Shown here in pieces: positions 24,301-29,427 of a DNA stretch of 64,000 nucleotides. The DNA lies in NCBI RefSeq assembly GCF_014879975.1, contig NZ_CP062500.1:1488001-1552000 (forward strand). Direction: 5' to 3'. Position numbers and translations under genes: made by a program. Source of the stretch: Vibrio bathopelagicus (GTDB lineage: Bacteria > Pseudomonadota > Gammaproteobacteria > Enterobacterales > Vibrionaceae). Numbering within the stretch: the stretch's first letter is position 1; each line of letters opens with the position of its first letter. The notes beneath the pieces are model-generated. The model had not been told where the DNA came from, did no database searches, and was given only the letters and a program-made list of their open reading frames with translations.

Positions 24301-26541
24301 GTGATTACGGGTAAAGAAGCCGACATCAATGTAGCTTTGACTAATGGAGCCATTACGTTCAAACCAGATACTGATCAGAATTACCTTAACCAGAGTGGTT
24401 TAGTCACGATCAATGCAACGCTCGATGACGGTGGTAACAATGGTCTTATTGATCCTGCGGATCCGAATACGGCTCAAACCAATCAAACCACGTTTACTAT
24501 TAAAGTAACTGAAGTGAACGATGCCCCTGTAGCGACTAATGTTGATCTGGGCTCGATTGCCGAAGACGGTCAGATTGTGATTGTTGAGGGTGATTTGATT
24601 GCTGCAAGCTCTGATCTTGAAAACCATAATCTTACAGTAACAGGTGTCACCCTGACTCAGGGACAAGGTCAGTTAACGCGCTTTGAAAACGCTGGTGGCG
24701 CTGATAACGCAGCGATCACTGGTCCATTCTGGCTATTTGTTGCGGACAACGATTTTAGCGGCGACGTTAAATTCAATTACACCATCATTGATGATGGTAC
24801 AACAAATGGTATAGATGACTTCCTGACCGATAACGCTGAAATCAGCCTTGTAGTAACGGAAGTGAATGATCAACCTGTGGCAACCAATGTCGATTTAGGT
24901 ACCATGCTTGAAGAAGGTCAATTGATCATCAAAGCGGAAGACTTGATTGCAGCGACGACCGACCCTGAGGGGGATGTTATTACTGTGACCGGGGTAGTCC
25001 TAGACCAAGGTCAGGGACAACTTCAGAAGTTCGAGAACCTTGGTGGTGCGGATGACAACTCGATCAATGGACCATACTGGGTGTTTACGGCAGCGGATGA
25101 TTACAATGGTGACGTTAAATTCACTTATACCGTAGAAGACGATGGCACGACCAACGGGTTGGATGACTTCCTAACAGATACTGCTGAGGTCAGTGTTGTT
25201 GTTCAAGGTGTCAACGATACACCTGTGATTGATGGTGACAGTGTCACTACAGTTGTCAATGAAGATGCGGGACAGTTATTAAGTGGTATTAATATCAGTG
25301 ACCCTGATTATGTCGATGCATTTTCTAATGACTTAATGACAGTCACGTTGACGGTTGATTACGGAACGCTTTCCGTGTCTTTGCCTGCGGTGACGACGGT
25401 TACCGTCAACGGTGATAATACAGCATCAGTTACTTTGGTTGGTACTCTAAGCGATTTGAATGCTTTGATTGATACACCAACTAACCCCGATGGCGTTTAT
25501 CTTGATGCGAGTCTTGCGCCAACTAACAACATTGAACTTGAAGTCGTCGCTAAAGATAGCGGAAATCCATCAGGTATTGCGATAGAAACAACGCCAGAAC
25601 TGTACAACATTGCAGTGACTCCGGTCGCCAATACGCCAAGCCTGTCTATAGACCCTGCGTTTAATTATGTAAGAAACATAACGACAAGCTCATCTGTGGT
25701 TGCTAACAGTGGGATTGCGTTAGTTGGTATTGTCGCTGCATTGACGGATATTACTGAAGAGTTGACGCTGAAGATCAGTGATGTTCCGGACGGTGTTGAT
25801 GTAACCAGTGATGCGGGTAGCGTTTCGCTGGTGGGTGATACTTGGATAGCGACAGCTGATGCTATCGATAGTCTCAGACTCGTCGACCAGTCATCAGTAG
25901 GCAGACCGTTAACACCGGGTAACTACACTTTGAAAGTTGAGGCTGTATCTGAAGAGACGGACAACAACGATATAGCGATATCGCAAGGCATTGATCTGAA
26001 CCTTAATATTGTCGCGAACCCAAGAGATTTAGACCTATCTTCTGAAACCGATGATGTATTGCTTGTAGCGAGCAGTTTTAATACGGATCTCACTGGTGGT
26101 TCAGGCAATGACCGACTGGAAGGTGGTGCAGGTGACGATACGCTCGTGGGCGGTGACGGTAACGACACGCTCATTGGCGGCGGAGGTTCAGACATTCTAA
26201 CCGGTGGTGATGGTATGGATTCGTTCGTGTGGCTTAATATCGAAGATGGCGTTGAAGACACCATTACCGATTTCAGTCTATCCGAAGGAGACCAGATCGA
26301 CTTGCGCGAAGTATTGCCTGAGCTGAAGAACACATCTCCAGACATGACGGCATTGCTGCAACAGATAGACGCGAAAGTTGAAGGGGATGATATTGAGCTT
26401 ACGATCAAGTCTGATGGTTTAGGCACCACGGAGCAGGTGATTGTAGTTGAAGATCTTGCACCTCAGCTAACCTTAAGTGGCAACATGCCGTCAGACATTC
26501 TTGATGCGTTAGTGCAACAGAATGTTATCACTCACGGTTAA
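6379..26541 (+). CDS. giant LapA-like RTX adhesin with retention module (about 6,720 aa)
   Basis: One uninterrupted frame. Residues about 40-160 form a LapA-type retention module ('VVEAVSGEVIAVKPDGSARK', 'VGDIIRENEIVITA') ending in 'ATAAGGG' at 153-159, the TAAG cleavage-type site used by LapG proteases. Then come ~12.5 tandem repeats of 270 residues (to about residue 3,926), varied cadherin/VCBS-like domains ('VNDAPVATNVDLGSIAEDG'), and C-terminal RTX nonapeptides ('GGAGDDTLVGGDGNDTLIGG') with a type I secretion tail. Such proteins are exported by a type I system, held in the outer-membrane pore, and used for surface attachment and biofilm; Asp-rich loops bind calcium. I saw no von Willebrand A or PA14 domain. 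The ATG at 6475 (residue 33, GGGGG before it) is a rival start. No secretion, LapD or LapG genes are adjacent. Confidence 0.9.
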   Translation: MKLDLGSIFNLKQLLLNFHSTEKTVFCDNGGCMDIEVSRQAAVVEAVSGEVIAVKPDGSARKVSVGDIIRENEIVITANDAGLVLDNPNGVIEVGSNCVGCLDESSAWNDTPIAGEVAFDLEQANASTFSDDDLAAIQDAILGGADPTQILEATAAGGGLGSANAGFVTIDYNYTETHPSTFFETAGLAEQTVDEDREEFRSITRSSGGQSISETLTEGSISGNTYPQSITTTETIIAGSLALAPDSFVPETLSLASLLSELNSDITSRGLPVTFTYDAATNSIVGVQGADTVLSIDIDAVSVGNNIELSLTTTISQPIDHVPSVGGGQVSYTGDQIDITFDIQGEDTAGNPLATPVNAQVSVFDGVDPSAESVNITNVETSSAAIEGTFSNIGSDNLQSAVFDVSALDQFDGLLSDNQNTLARLSDDGTTITLAIQGRGEVVLTISLDTDGTYKFEQSNPIEQVGTDSLTFVLPITITDFDQDVVTNTINIAITDGDSPVITSVDSIDVDEAGIVGGSQEGTAPVSGSGSITADIFESDIIDHYELEPAEFNTGGTLVSNGESVLLELIDETNGVRTYEGYVEVNGSRITVFDVKIDSPSLGNYEFNLYEDLSHQGAEDALLTFALPIYAVDADGDRSALSGGSNTPEAAEILVNVTDDVVELVDKVESVTEPTLAGDTIVSYNLFNFEGADGSTIQSFNYDGVDYSLDQSLLPDAAQTFSFTEGVVTISLNGDFSFEVARDIDHSSSETIIKQFSFLAEDGDGDTDTSTLELSITDGQNPTIDLIPPVTLSETNLADGSAPSGSAVSATETITFTAGSDDVASFRIEPTEFNVGGALTSNGFAVEIKEDSNNPGTYIGFITDGSNTEVPVFTIAFSTSTLGEYTFTLIEALDHVDGLDKNDLSFDLPVYAVDTDGDDSLVSQLNVTIGDDVQIMQDGTLDIVEPNLADGTVTTNTIDVMPNQSADGATITQFTYDGVVNTLDQSISGEQQFSFTEGELFITLEGEMRFEPNRNLDHLVSEDIVKSIVVTSSDFDNDSLTSTVTLTITDGDNPTIDAIPSVTLSETNLSDGSAPSGSAVSSTQTIIFTNQSDDVVRFRIEPTEFNTNDDLKSNGLAVELREDPAGSGDYIGFTTSATNVETTVFTLSFSSTTLGQYTFTLLEALDHQDARGNNELSFNLPVYAVDSDGDDSLMSPLNVTIGDDVQIMQDGALNITEPTVADLAAGTPTTAVFDVMPNQSADGATVTQFTYDGQLRTLDQNDNGEQQFSFTEGELFITLQGEVRFEPNRNLDHTLNEDIVKSIVVTSSDSDNDVLTSTVTLTITDGDVPTIDNVPAVNLSETNLSDGSAPSGSAVSSTQAITYTTQSDDVTSFRIEPTEFNVGGTLTSNGLAVELKADPTTPGGYIGYVTDGSNVETNVFTISFSSTNLGQYTFTLLEALDHVDGLAKNDLTFELPVYAVDSDGDDSLVSQLNVTIGDDVQIMQGGTLDITEPNLADGTITTNTIDVMPDQSADGATITQFTYDGQVRTLDQTDNGEQQFSFTEGELFITLEGEVRFEPNRNLDHSVSEDIVKSIVVTSNDSDNDTVTSTVTLTITDGDIPTIDAVPSVTLSETNLTDGSAPSGSAVSQTETITFTNQSDDVASFRIEPTEFNVGGALTSNGFAVEIKEDLANPGTYIGFVTDGSNAEIPVFTIAFSTSTLGEYTFTLIEALDHVDGLDKNDLSFDLPVYAVDTDGDDSLVSQLNVTIGDDVQIMQDGTLDIVEPNLADGTVTTNTIDVMPNQSADGATITQFTYDGVVNTLDQSISGEQQFSFTEGELFITLEGEVRFEPNRNLDHSASEDIVKSIVVTSSDFDNDSLTSTVTLTITDGDNPTIDAVPSVSLEEANLADGSTPSGRAVSQTETITFTNQSDDVEKFRLEPSEFNTNNALKSDGLIIEIREEPTGSGNYIGFTTDILNVETTVFTLDFSSTTLGEYTFTLLEAIDHTPIQGNNDLTFNLPVYAVDSDGDDSLMSPLAVTITDDIQVMVNDSLTIEEPTVADLAAGTPTTTTVNVLDEEGADGTTITQFTYDGGAVLTLDQNDTGEQKFVVADGALYITLQGDIRFEPSRNLDHTGGDIVKSIVVTSSDSDSDLVSSTVTLTITDGDIPTIDTVPSVTLSETNLSDGSAPNASAVSSTQTITFTNQSDDVTSFRIEPTEFNVGGALKSDGLAVELKADPTTPSGYIGFVTTAPNVETNVFTISFSGTNLGQYTFTLLEALDHVDGLAKNDLSFDLPVYAVDSDGDDSLVSQLKVTIGDDVQVMQNQALNIIEPTVADLAAGTPTTATVDVMPSQSADGATITQFTYDGGTAITLDQNDTGEQKFVFAEGSLFITLQGEVRFEPNRNLDHTVSEDIVKSIVVTSSDLDNDVVTSTVTLTITDGDIPTIDAVPSVTLSETNLSDGSAPSGSAVSQTETITFTNQSDDVTSFRIEPTEFNVGGALKSNGFSVEIKEDSANPGTYIGFITDGSNTEIPVFTISFSTSTLGEYTFTLLEALDHVDGLDKNDLSFDLPVYAVDSDGDDSLVSQLNVTIGDDVQIMQDGTLGITEPNLADGTITTNTIDVMPNQSADGATITQFTYDGVVNTLDQSIVGEQQFSFTEGELFITLQGQVRFEPNRDLDHSVSEDIVKSIVVTSSDFDNDPVTSTVTLTITDGDIPTIDAVPSVTLSETNLTDGSAPSGGAVSQTETITFTNQSDDVVRFRLEPTEFNTNDALKSNGLAVELREAPQGSGQYVGFTTSSSNVETTVFTLDFNSGTLGEYTFTLIEALDHQDARGNNDLSFNLPVYAVDSDGDDSLVSQLGVTIGDDVQLMQDGTITSREPASSVETSNTFDVMPNQSADGAKVTSFVFDGNTAESLDLNVNGEQEFVFTEGSVFITTEGEIRFEPVRNQNHAGGDITKSIEVTSVDLDGDIVTSTVTLKIVDGDLPTIDLVPGITLSEVDLADGSAPTGNPVTMTQTITYTVGSDDVSHFRIDPTQFNTSGALKSNGLDVEIKEQPANSGHYIGFVKDGSNVESNVFTISFSTSNLGQYTFTLLEALDHADGLQNNILSFDVPVLVVDADGDDSAMSPMTVAITDDVQGVQDGTLSITEPSLADLASGTPPTTPIIDVMPTQSADGAKVTQFTYDGGTAVTLDPSIATEQVFTVTDGLLYITIEGEVRFEPSRDRDHSSGDIVRTIVVTTGDFDNDTDTADVTLTIKDGIDPVIDVVPDVNLSEVNLADGSTPTGSPVSSTHTITYTEGSDDFSHFRIATNEFNPGDLLKSSGLVVQLKEDPASTGDYIGYTDDGMGNVTDVFTISFDSANKAQFTFTLIEALDHLDGVLYNDLTFRLPIYAVDTDDSESTKRDVVVTIEDDLQQMQDGFLTITEPNTGTPTTATVDVMPIPSADGATITQFTYDGGSAITLNQSISSEQEFVFTEGSLFVTLDGDVRFEPNRNLDHSAGDIVKSIVFTSSDFDNDIFSSKVTLTIVDGDGPTIDVVPGVALSESLLADGSTPSVNPVSMTQTITSLASSDDIAEIVVEVGLFNTNGALKSDGLSLSLREEPAGSGDYIAFTTDSSGVEKIIFTLDFDDTNPSQYTFTLLERLDHVDGLGNNALSFDLSVYAEDIDGDVSVSKPLTVTITDDVQLMQSGALNITEPTTGTPTSTVFDVMPAQSADGATVTKFTYGSQPEQSLVQTNTGEQEFVFTEGSLFMTLEGDVRFEPNRNLDHSAGDIVKTITVTSEDKDGDIVTSTVTLTIADGAPPVIDTVPTVALEEANLVDGSSPGLPVSQTETITFTAGSDDVSHFRIDTTQFNTSGELKADGLVVQLKEDPLNSDNYIGYVESGGVQTDIFTITFSSVVLGEYTFTLLEELDHLPVQGNNNQIFTLPVIAVDQDNTDSVVKSLTVTITDDVPTITDTTVASTFVVDEDDLGTLAQATGSFVTTEGADQVEVYELRNISTLEATLSSGSEGIKITEITGAANTTTYQGATDPSGTPIFTLVLTDDGSYTFTLLGPLNHATTPSNLDTLTIPFDVVAVDGDGDDSNQYVLPIEVLDDVPVMTAPTGETVVDEDDLTGIGSDQSEDTIINGLFTVDEGADGVVKYELVDEDLVLTGLTSDGESLEWLAVSQVGTTFTYVAQTVTSNEAVFEITFDTSDNSYQFELFKPLKHPDGADENNIELGFSVVAEDFDQDQSNAIDLKITVTDDVPLVTTQSITSIEGQNYDGSKVDMFASATDVGADGAVLSRIEGISSNGADIVFRTGNNGPYSSGFDLNSGSQVVRVYEQTNGGTDTRQLGRLRINSDGEVEFRANGYLDHDGLDAINFSINVIATDGDLDTSETPLDITITDRDSTRIALKVTTFEDAGRDSTIPYATGDEPTLENVQDNQSGLPNAPAQVALQVNLYDQDNAESIGQLTIKSPNGGDSHQGTFYYFDGTDYIELVPESNGSIIFGSPELEQSFAPNPNEPRQTIATIDNLFFVPDQHASSDETGGRVRYELEIEKNGSTDHTVNSNFRIEIEAVADIATWDDTSSTYQYQVNEDEDNVTLQLNAVSQDNSQTETITYELEAVQGDGKFELLDQNGTVLTPVNGVYIIASADINSTVVNPIDNFSGQIEFKATAITEETLNPYDDSANGGANDKTTARSVEQNIIIDVTADADRGAFSVNRIQINEDNIDDPDYIGPLDNKDAFTLDEVITMTGSIDTDGSEELFVRISNITEGAVLSSTDSNVTIDTLTINGVVYQEIAYADLAKIEVTPTKHSNEDFTFDVTGVVKDTASLSTGSQVDEEILDTKTVNVAVKGVADIPYGGTNGTGWSEITDGSGSGVQTTIQESQNGDNFAVLDFTVLSGERKPDDPSDPPLTGDGSEAVTVILSGIPDGVVIEDGDGTVIDLNFVGYEVGADGNPDLNKPIYEANITEFGQTSGIRIRPVDSSTENIHIQAKVIVTENDGHTLSFDQEVRVLVEPRIDTSATYNTVTNGNEDTAINIDWHPEGSDYIDDDEHFTSILISDIPNDVSSVVVNGDVTWVYDATAGTLTITPKSGQTAEDFTQIALNNNFIQITPAQDSSTDFTLDTVVMIEERDHEYVDTANPGEGIATATITGSIDVRVRPVVEPEDANNKLVVANEDGSGDLSTIVADANGVIKFTTNSDNQTTDGSGTEIWDGEYVVRYQETDLSTVEEQVDEVIIQLTNTDGSVLADDVLSQLLVTGAVYEGGGRWVVTNEDAFSISAPRGLDFTPNDDTDDVVGDFNDIKMTLYTLVSDPGDANNETSAQVQRTGEVTLSYPEVLTAPDKVAAAISIVPDSVIDAIEDTQLELGTALNSLITFSGEDDSTDQVTIVIDDSITINPGTPNEVTFPISVSGSSDVDFVNGKYVFETTVDQGVSTDFTGLLLNLPADYSGDFRLPISIVTKDLLSGDEKTLDTEVIIKVAPDAETDPTIEVNVVGSLDDAFDPVDTDGQAGQDPVGYEDTYIQLDFNSTISDQVSGLEGGQEEFTSITLTLDDPSIGAFYDNAGSSLGTSVTFNQAEIAAGALDNVLFRAITNYPTGNDINQVQVNVSGTVTDTATYNDSASPVGTATDSDTFNTSVSFDVVPVVDDVLVTGPGSNPDIIEITGNEDQLISLAGTGPVSIALTDLDGSEQFVSVKFTDVPDGFLMSADAGSAYTVKNNGGGEWSVQLPQASGLSFDLSEISILPPKDFSGTAEFGVEVFTQESLLGIPTAAANLPSFQLHVVPVGDDVDTNPTDSVTGNEGQNIDIEINATILDKELSASGSGIYSENAPETLRVEVAGVPQDASIYYPDGTTLGSYDPATQIWTLDVPAQSLDKIVFNSGEHNSDTGNTLGINGPLQITVRSVDTDADNAEYLGTPTSFDVDLVIDPINDQPTFVNVTNIETPEDISVAIDNFSIYDVDANFDNPDAPYVLTLKVDQTLPGAQGVFEFTSSPNVTFALQPDGSLVITGKEADINVALTNGAITFKPDTDQNYLNQSGLVTINATLDDGGNNGLIDPADPNTAQTNQTTFTIKVTEVNDAPVATNVDLGSIAEDGQIVIVEGDLIAASSDLENHNLTVTGVTLTQGQGQLTRFENAGGADNAAITGPFWLFVADNDFSGDVKFNYTIIDDGTTNGIDDFLTDNAEISLVVTEVNDQPVATNVDLGTMLEEGQLIIKAEDLIAATTDPEGDVITVTGVVLDQGQGQLQKFENLGGADDNSINGPYWVFTAADDYNGDVKFTYTVEDDGTTNGLDDFLTDTAEVSVVVQGVNDTPVIDGDSVTTVVNEDAGQLLSGINISDPDYVDAFSNDLMTVTLTVDYGTLSVSLPAVTTVTVNGDNTASVTLVGTLSDLNALIDTPTNPDGVYLDASLAPTNNIELEVVAKDSGNPSGIAIETTPELYNIAVTPVANTPSLSIDPAFNYVRNITTSSSVVANSGIALVGIVAALTDITEELTLKISDVPDGVDVTSDAGSVSLVGDTWIATADAIDSLRLVDQSSVGRPLTPGNYTLKVEAVSEETDNNDIAISQGIDLNLNIVANPRDLDLSSETDDVLLVASSFNTDLTGGSGNDRLEGGAGDDTLVGGDGNDTLIGGGGSDILTGGDGMDSFVWLNIEDGVEDTITDFSLSEGDQIDLREVLPELKNTSPDMTALLQQIDAKVEGDDIELTIKSDGLGTTEQVIVVEDLAPQLTLSGNMPSDILDALVQQNVITHG
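7858..18156 (+). repeat. tandem 810-830 bp coding repeats of the adhesin (~12.5 copies)
   Basis: Each unit begins at an 'ITDGD.PTID' codon block. I find the starts at 7858, 8704, 9520, 10345, 11161, 11977, 12802, 13630, 14446, 15256, 16084, 16894 and 17704; the last unit stops after its first half, at 18156. Each unit has two half-modules of about 130-140 residues. One starts 'PSVTLSETNLSDGSAPSG', the other 'GDDVQIMQDGTLDI'. Central copies (9520-15256) are very alike at DNA level, while both ends diverge, as expected if the middle is kept alike by recombination. Confidence 0.88.
26092..26226 (+). repeat. RTX calcium-binding nonapeptide repeats
   Basis: Five G-G-x-G-x-D-x-L-x-type repeats in frame ('GGSGNDRLE', 'GGAGDDTLV', 'GGDGNDTLI', 'GGGGSDILT', 'GGDGMDSFV'). 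They bind calcium outside the cell and mark type I secretion substrates. The following 'DTITDFSLSEGDQIDLREVL' is the usual segment between the RTX repeats and the uncleaved C-terminal signal. Confidence 0.9.
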
Positions 26542-26609
26542 TGCCGAATAGGTAGGTGCTAGCTAGGCGAGAGATAGTTAGTAGAAGCGAACAGTTAAAC
26601 CGCAACGAA

Positions 26610-26638
26610 AGAGGCCAGCAATGCTGGCCTCTTTTTTT
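26610..26638 (+). terminator. strong terminator after the adhesin gene, possibly bidirectional
   Basis: AGAGGCCAGC pairs perfectly with GCTGGCCTCT around AAT and is followed by a T-run. The reverse strand has a weaker T-run (TTTCGTT), so it may also serve the leftward binding-protein gene that ends at 26663. Confidence 0.9.
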
Positions 26639-26662
26639 GTGGCTGTACAAATCGAAAAGAGG

Positions 26663-27427
26663 TTACTTAAGAGAATTATGGATGAGGAACTCTTCTTTAA
26701 CGCCCTTCAATTTCATTTCATCCATTATGAAATTCACCGTGTTCAACAAACGTTGTTCACCTTTTGGAATCAAGTAACCGAATTGGCTGTTGGTAAATGG
26801 TGTCTCACAACGAGCAGCTTCAAGACGCTCGTCCGTCACTTGATAGAACAGACCTTCAGGAGTTTCTGTCACCATTACATCAACTTTACCTTCCGCAACG
26901 GCTTGCGGGACGTCTAGGTTGTTCTCGTAACGTGTAAAGCTCGCGTCTTGCAAGTTAGCATCCGCAAAAATCTCATTAGTCCCGCCGATATTGACGCCAA
27001 CACGCACAGAAGAAAGGTTCACTTTCTCAATACTATCGTACTGTTCTGCTTTACCTTTCGCGACTAAGAAGCACTTACCAAAGGTCATGTAACCTTGAGT
27101 TTGTTCTGCGTTTAACTGGCGCTGCATTTTGCGCGTAATACCGCCCATCGCGATGTCGTATTTATCGCTGTCGAGGTCGGTTAGCAGATCTTTCCATGTG
27201 GTACGAACAATCTGTAATTCAACGCCTAGCTGTTCTGCGATGTGCTGTGCGACGTCGATGTCGTAGCCTGAGTAGCTTTTACCATCGAAGTAAGAGAATG
27301 GCTTGTAGTCGCCAGTGGTGCCGACACGAAGTGTGCCTGATTTTTGGATGTCTTCGAGTTGGTCAGCTTGTGCTGCTCCCGAAAGTGCAAGCGCCATAGA
27401 AGCAAGCAATAGTGATGTTTTTATCAT
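26663..27427 (-). CDS. periplasmic amino-acid-binding-type protein, cyclohexadienyl dehydratase (PheC)-like
   Basis: 254 residues with a clear signal peptide ('MIKTSLLLASMALALSGAAQA'). The mature part is a type 3 solute-binding fold: 'GTLRVGTTGDYKPFSYFDGK', 'YDIAMGGITRKMQRQ', 'VGVNIGGTNEIFADANL'. From memory, these segments are closer to periplasmic cyclohexadienyl/arogenate dehydratases (PheC) than to transport-binding proteins, and a Glu is present in the 'VTETPEGLF' segment that corresponds to the PheC catalytic region. The neighbours are no ABC permease genes, which favours an enzyme over a transporter subunit. Whether it makes phenylpyruvate/phenylalanine or merely binds amino acids is open. 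It is a single-gene unit, read leftward. Confidence 0.75.
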   Translation of the reverse strand: MIKTSLLLASMALALSGAAQADQLEDIQKSGTLRVGTTGDYKPFSYFDGKSYSGYDIDVAQHIAEQLGVELQIVRTTWKDLLTDLDSDKYDIAMGGITRKMQRQLNAEQTQGYMTFGKCFLVAKGKAEQYDSIEKVNLSSVRVGVNIGGTNEIFADANLQDASFTRYENNLDVPQAVAEGKVDVMVTETPEGLFYQVTDERLEAARCETPFTNSQFGYLIPKGEQRLLNTVNFIMDEMKLKGVKEEFLIHNSLK

Positions 27428-27553
27428 TGTAATTATCTGTTGTGTTTGTAGTACTAATCAAAGTAACAGAAACAATCTGAGAAAGAGATCAAACCATTGG
27501 AAAGGTCGGAGTTGAGAGTGCGAATCAGTGGCTATTCTTAGCTCTACAAGTAT

Positions 27554-27578
27554 TAAAAAGCGATCTCTGCGATCGCTT
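27554..27578 (-). terminator. terminator of the kdgK-eda remnant operon
   Basis: AAGCGATC and GATCGCTT form a perfect 8 bp stem around five bases. Read leftward, the stem is followed by TTTTT. It stands 48 bases past the eda stop. Confidence 0.75.
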
Positions 27579-27625
27579 TATATCTTAAAAATTAATTACG
27601 TTAAAATGCCAGTAGGTGAAGCGGC

Positions 27626-28162
27626 TTACTTATTCACGAATTCAACAGCGTCACGGATAAGCTTTCCGAGTTCGTCCCACTTACCTTCGTCGATAAGGTT
27701 AGTTGGCACCATCCAAGTGCCGCCACATGCTAGTACAGAAGGGAGAGAAAGGTACTCATCAACATTCTTCAAGCTGACACCGCCAGTAGGCATAAACTTA
27801 ACCGGGTAAACCGCCGTTAAGGCTTTAAGCATGTCTGTTCCTCCTGATGCTTCAGCAGGAAAGAATTTTAATGTGCGTAGTCCCATTTCCATTGCGTGTT
27901 CAACTAGGCTTGGGTTGTTCACTCCTGGCACGATTGCAATACCCTTATCGATACAGTATTGCACGGTACGAGGGTTGAAACCTGGGCTCACGATGAAATC
28001 AACGCCAGCTTCAATTGCACACTCTGTACGTAGTGTGATCTCTGCACATGGCATGCCGTTTTCAACAAGTATTTTGCCTAGAGGGATAGTGTCTTCAGCA
28101 CGGTTGATAGCGATTACAGGAATTATTTTTAGGTTTGCTAGCTGTTCATTTAATGTTGTCAC
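27626..28162 (-). pseudogene. eda: KDPG/KHG aldolase with a ~30-residue internal deletion
   Basis: The ends match 2-keto-3-deoxy-6-phosphogluconate aldolase closely: 'IPVIAINRAEDTIPLGK', 'CAEITLRTECAIEA', 'FIVSPGFNPRTV', 'LKFFPAEASGGTDMLKAL' (with the Schiff-base Lys) and 'KFMPTGGVS'. But 'TECAIEA' runs straight into 'GVDFIVSPG'. Known Eda proteins (about 205-213 residues) have some 30 more residues here, including the 'G.GTV' strand with a phosphate/substrate-contacting Thr. The product is 178 residues and lacks one barrel strand, so it is probably inactive. The frame is kept. The junction GCAATTGAAGC suggests a deletion between short direct repeats. GTG start at 28162 behind GAGAAAG. Confidence 0.82.
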
Positions 28163-28244
28163 GAATTCTTTCTCACGTTAATTATGGGTCTGCTTTCAAC
28201 GAAGCAACCTCTTGATTCATATATAAAGTACGTAATTATAGAGA

Positions 28245-28500
28245 CTAATAAGGCATCACTTCTAGAGGAATGATAGCACCTGGACGCTGAATTAAGGCCT
28301 CTGCCACAATATGATCTTCTAATGTGCATTGGCGAGCATTACTACCGTTCCAAGCACCTAGCTAGGATCCTGTACGGAAAGAGTCACCAGCAGCTGAAGC
28401 ATCAACAATATTGACTACTGTTGGTGTTGCAACGTATGAGCTCGATGGCGCTAAATCATAGAGTATCAAGGGAGCTTTCGTGGTCGGTGGGCCGACTTGG
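28245..28500 (-). pseudogene. kdgK: 2-keto-3-deoxygluconate kinase remnant (C-terminal part only)
   Basis: Reading leftward in one frame gives 'PLILYDLAPSSSYVATP', then 'VVNIVDASAAGDSFRTGS', a TAG stop, then 'LGAWNGSNARQC' and 'LIQRPGAIIPLEVMPY' before TAG at 28245. 'D-x-x-AAGDSF' is the catalytic-base motif of PfkB sugar kinases, and the ending 'GAIIP..MP' is typical of KdgK. Only about the last third survives; the 5' two-thirds are missing. The fragment stops about 80 bases before eda in the same direction, the order expected of a kdgK-eda operon. The right-hand boundary is approximate. Confidence 0.75.
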
Positions 28501-28564
28501 TGCATCGTGCTTTCAGTGCTAAAGTGCCGGTTAAATAATACATATCTAATAAGTAAGTAGACTT

Positions 28565-29281
28565 ATGCTAGGCACTTTTAATTCAATTCCAGGCTCTAAG
28601 CGAAGCTTACATGTGCAAGTTGCACGTGAAATTGCTCGTGGTATTTTGTCGGGTGATTTTCCTCAGGGCTCGATCATCCCTGGAGAGATGGCTTTATGTG
28701 AGCAATTTGGTATTAGTAGAACAGCACTACGAGAAGCAGTTAAGCTTCTGACTTCTAAAGGTCTATTAGAGTCTCGTCCCAAAATTGGAACTCGAGTCGT
28801 TGACCGCGCATACTGGAATTTTTTAGATTCACAGCTTATTGAGTGGATGGATGGGCTAACAGATATCGACCAATTCTGTCATCAATTCCTAGGATTACGC
28901 CGGGCTATTGAGCCAGAAGCTTGTGCGTTAGCTTCCAAATTTGCCAGTGCTGAGCAACGTATTGAATTATCAGAAACTTTCCAAGACATGGTTGATGTTT
29001 CTAGCCAAGAGCCTATGGATAAAGAGCGTTGGTTAAACATTAACATGAAGTTCCATAGCCTTATTTTTAGGGCAACAGGGAATGACTTTTACCTACCATT
29101 TGGTCACATTTTAACGACGATGTTTAATAACTTTATTGTTCATTCGTCAGAACAGGGCAACACATGTATCCAAGAACACCGTGCCATTTAAGAAGCAATT
29201 ATGGCTGGTAATAGTGATAAAGCGCGCCAGGCGTCGGCAAGCCATCTACAGCGGTTAAACTATCAGTTAACAACAGAGTAG
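28565..29281 (+). pseudogene. FadR/GntR-family regulator with a premature stop
   Basis: An N-terminal winged helix ('VAREIARGILSGDFPQGSII', 'EQFGISRTALREAVKLLTSK') is followed by a helical FCD effector domain ('LGLRRAIEPEACALASKFA', 'FHSLIFRATGNDFY'). A TAA at 29189-29191 interrupts 'EHRAI'. The same frame continues directly with 'EAIMAGNSDKARQASASHLQ' to a natural stop at 29279. The full protein would be about 238 residues, the family norm. The stop removes the last helix of the effector domain, so function is doubtful but DNA binding could remain. It is divergent from the kdgK/eda remnants, the usual position of a regulator of sugar-acid catabolism. Confidence 0.82.
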
Positions 29282-29326
29282 TTAGTTTGTAGTTGATGCG
29301 TACATCGAGTGACACATGGTTATTTT

Positions 29327-29350
29327 AAAGCACGCTAAGCGTGCTTTTTT
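29327..29350 (+). terminator. terminator after the FadR-type regulator
   Basis: AAAGCACGC and GCGTGCTTT pair perfectly around TAA, followed by TTTT. Confidence 0.88.
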
Positions 29351-29427
29351 GTCCTTCAATTTTTCCTATTGGCATAACTTTATATTTAAGTTAATCCATC
29401 ATAAGAAATAAACCAATGAGAGTTGGT

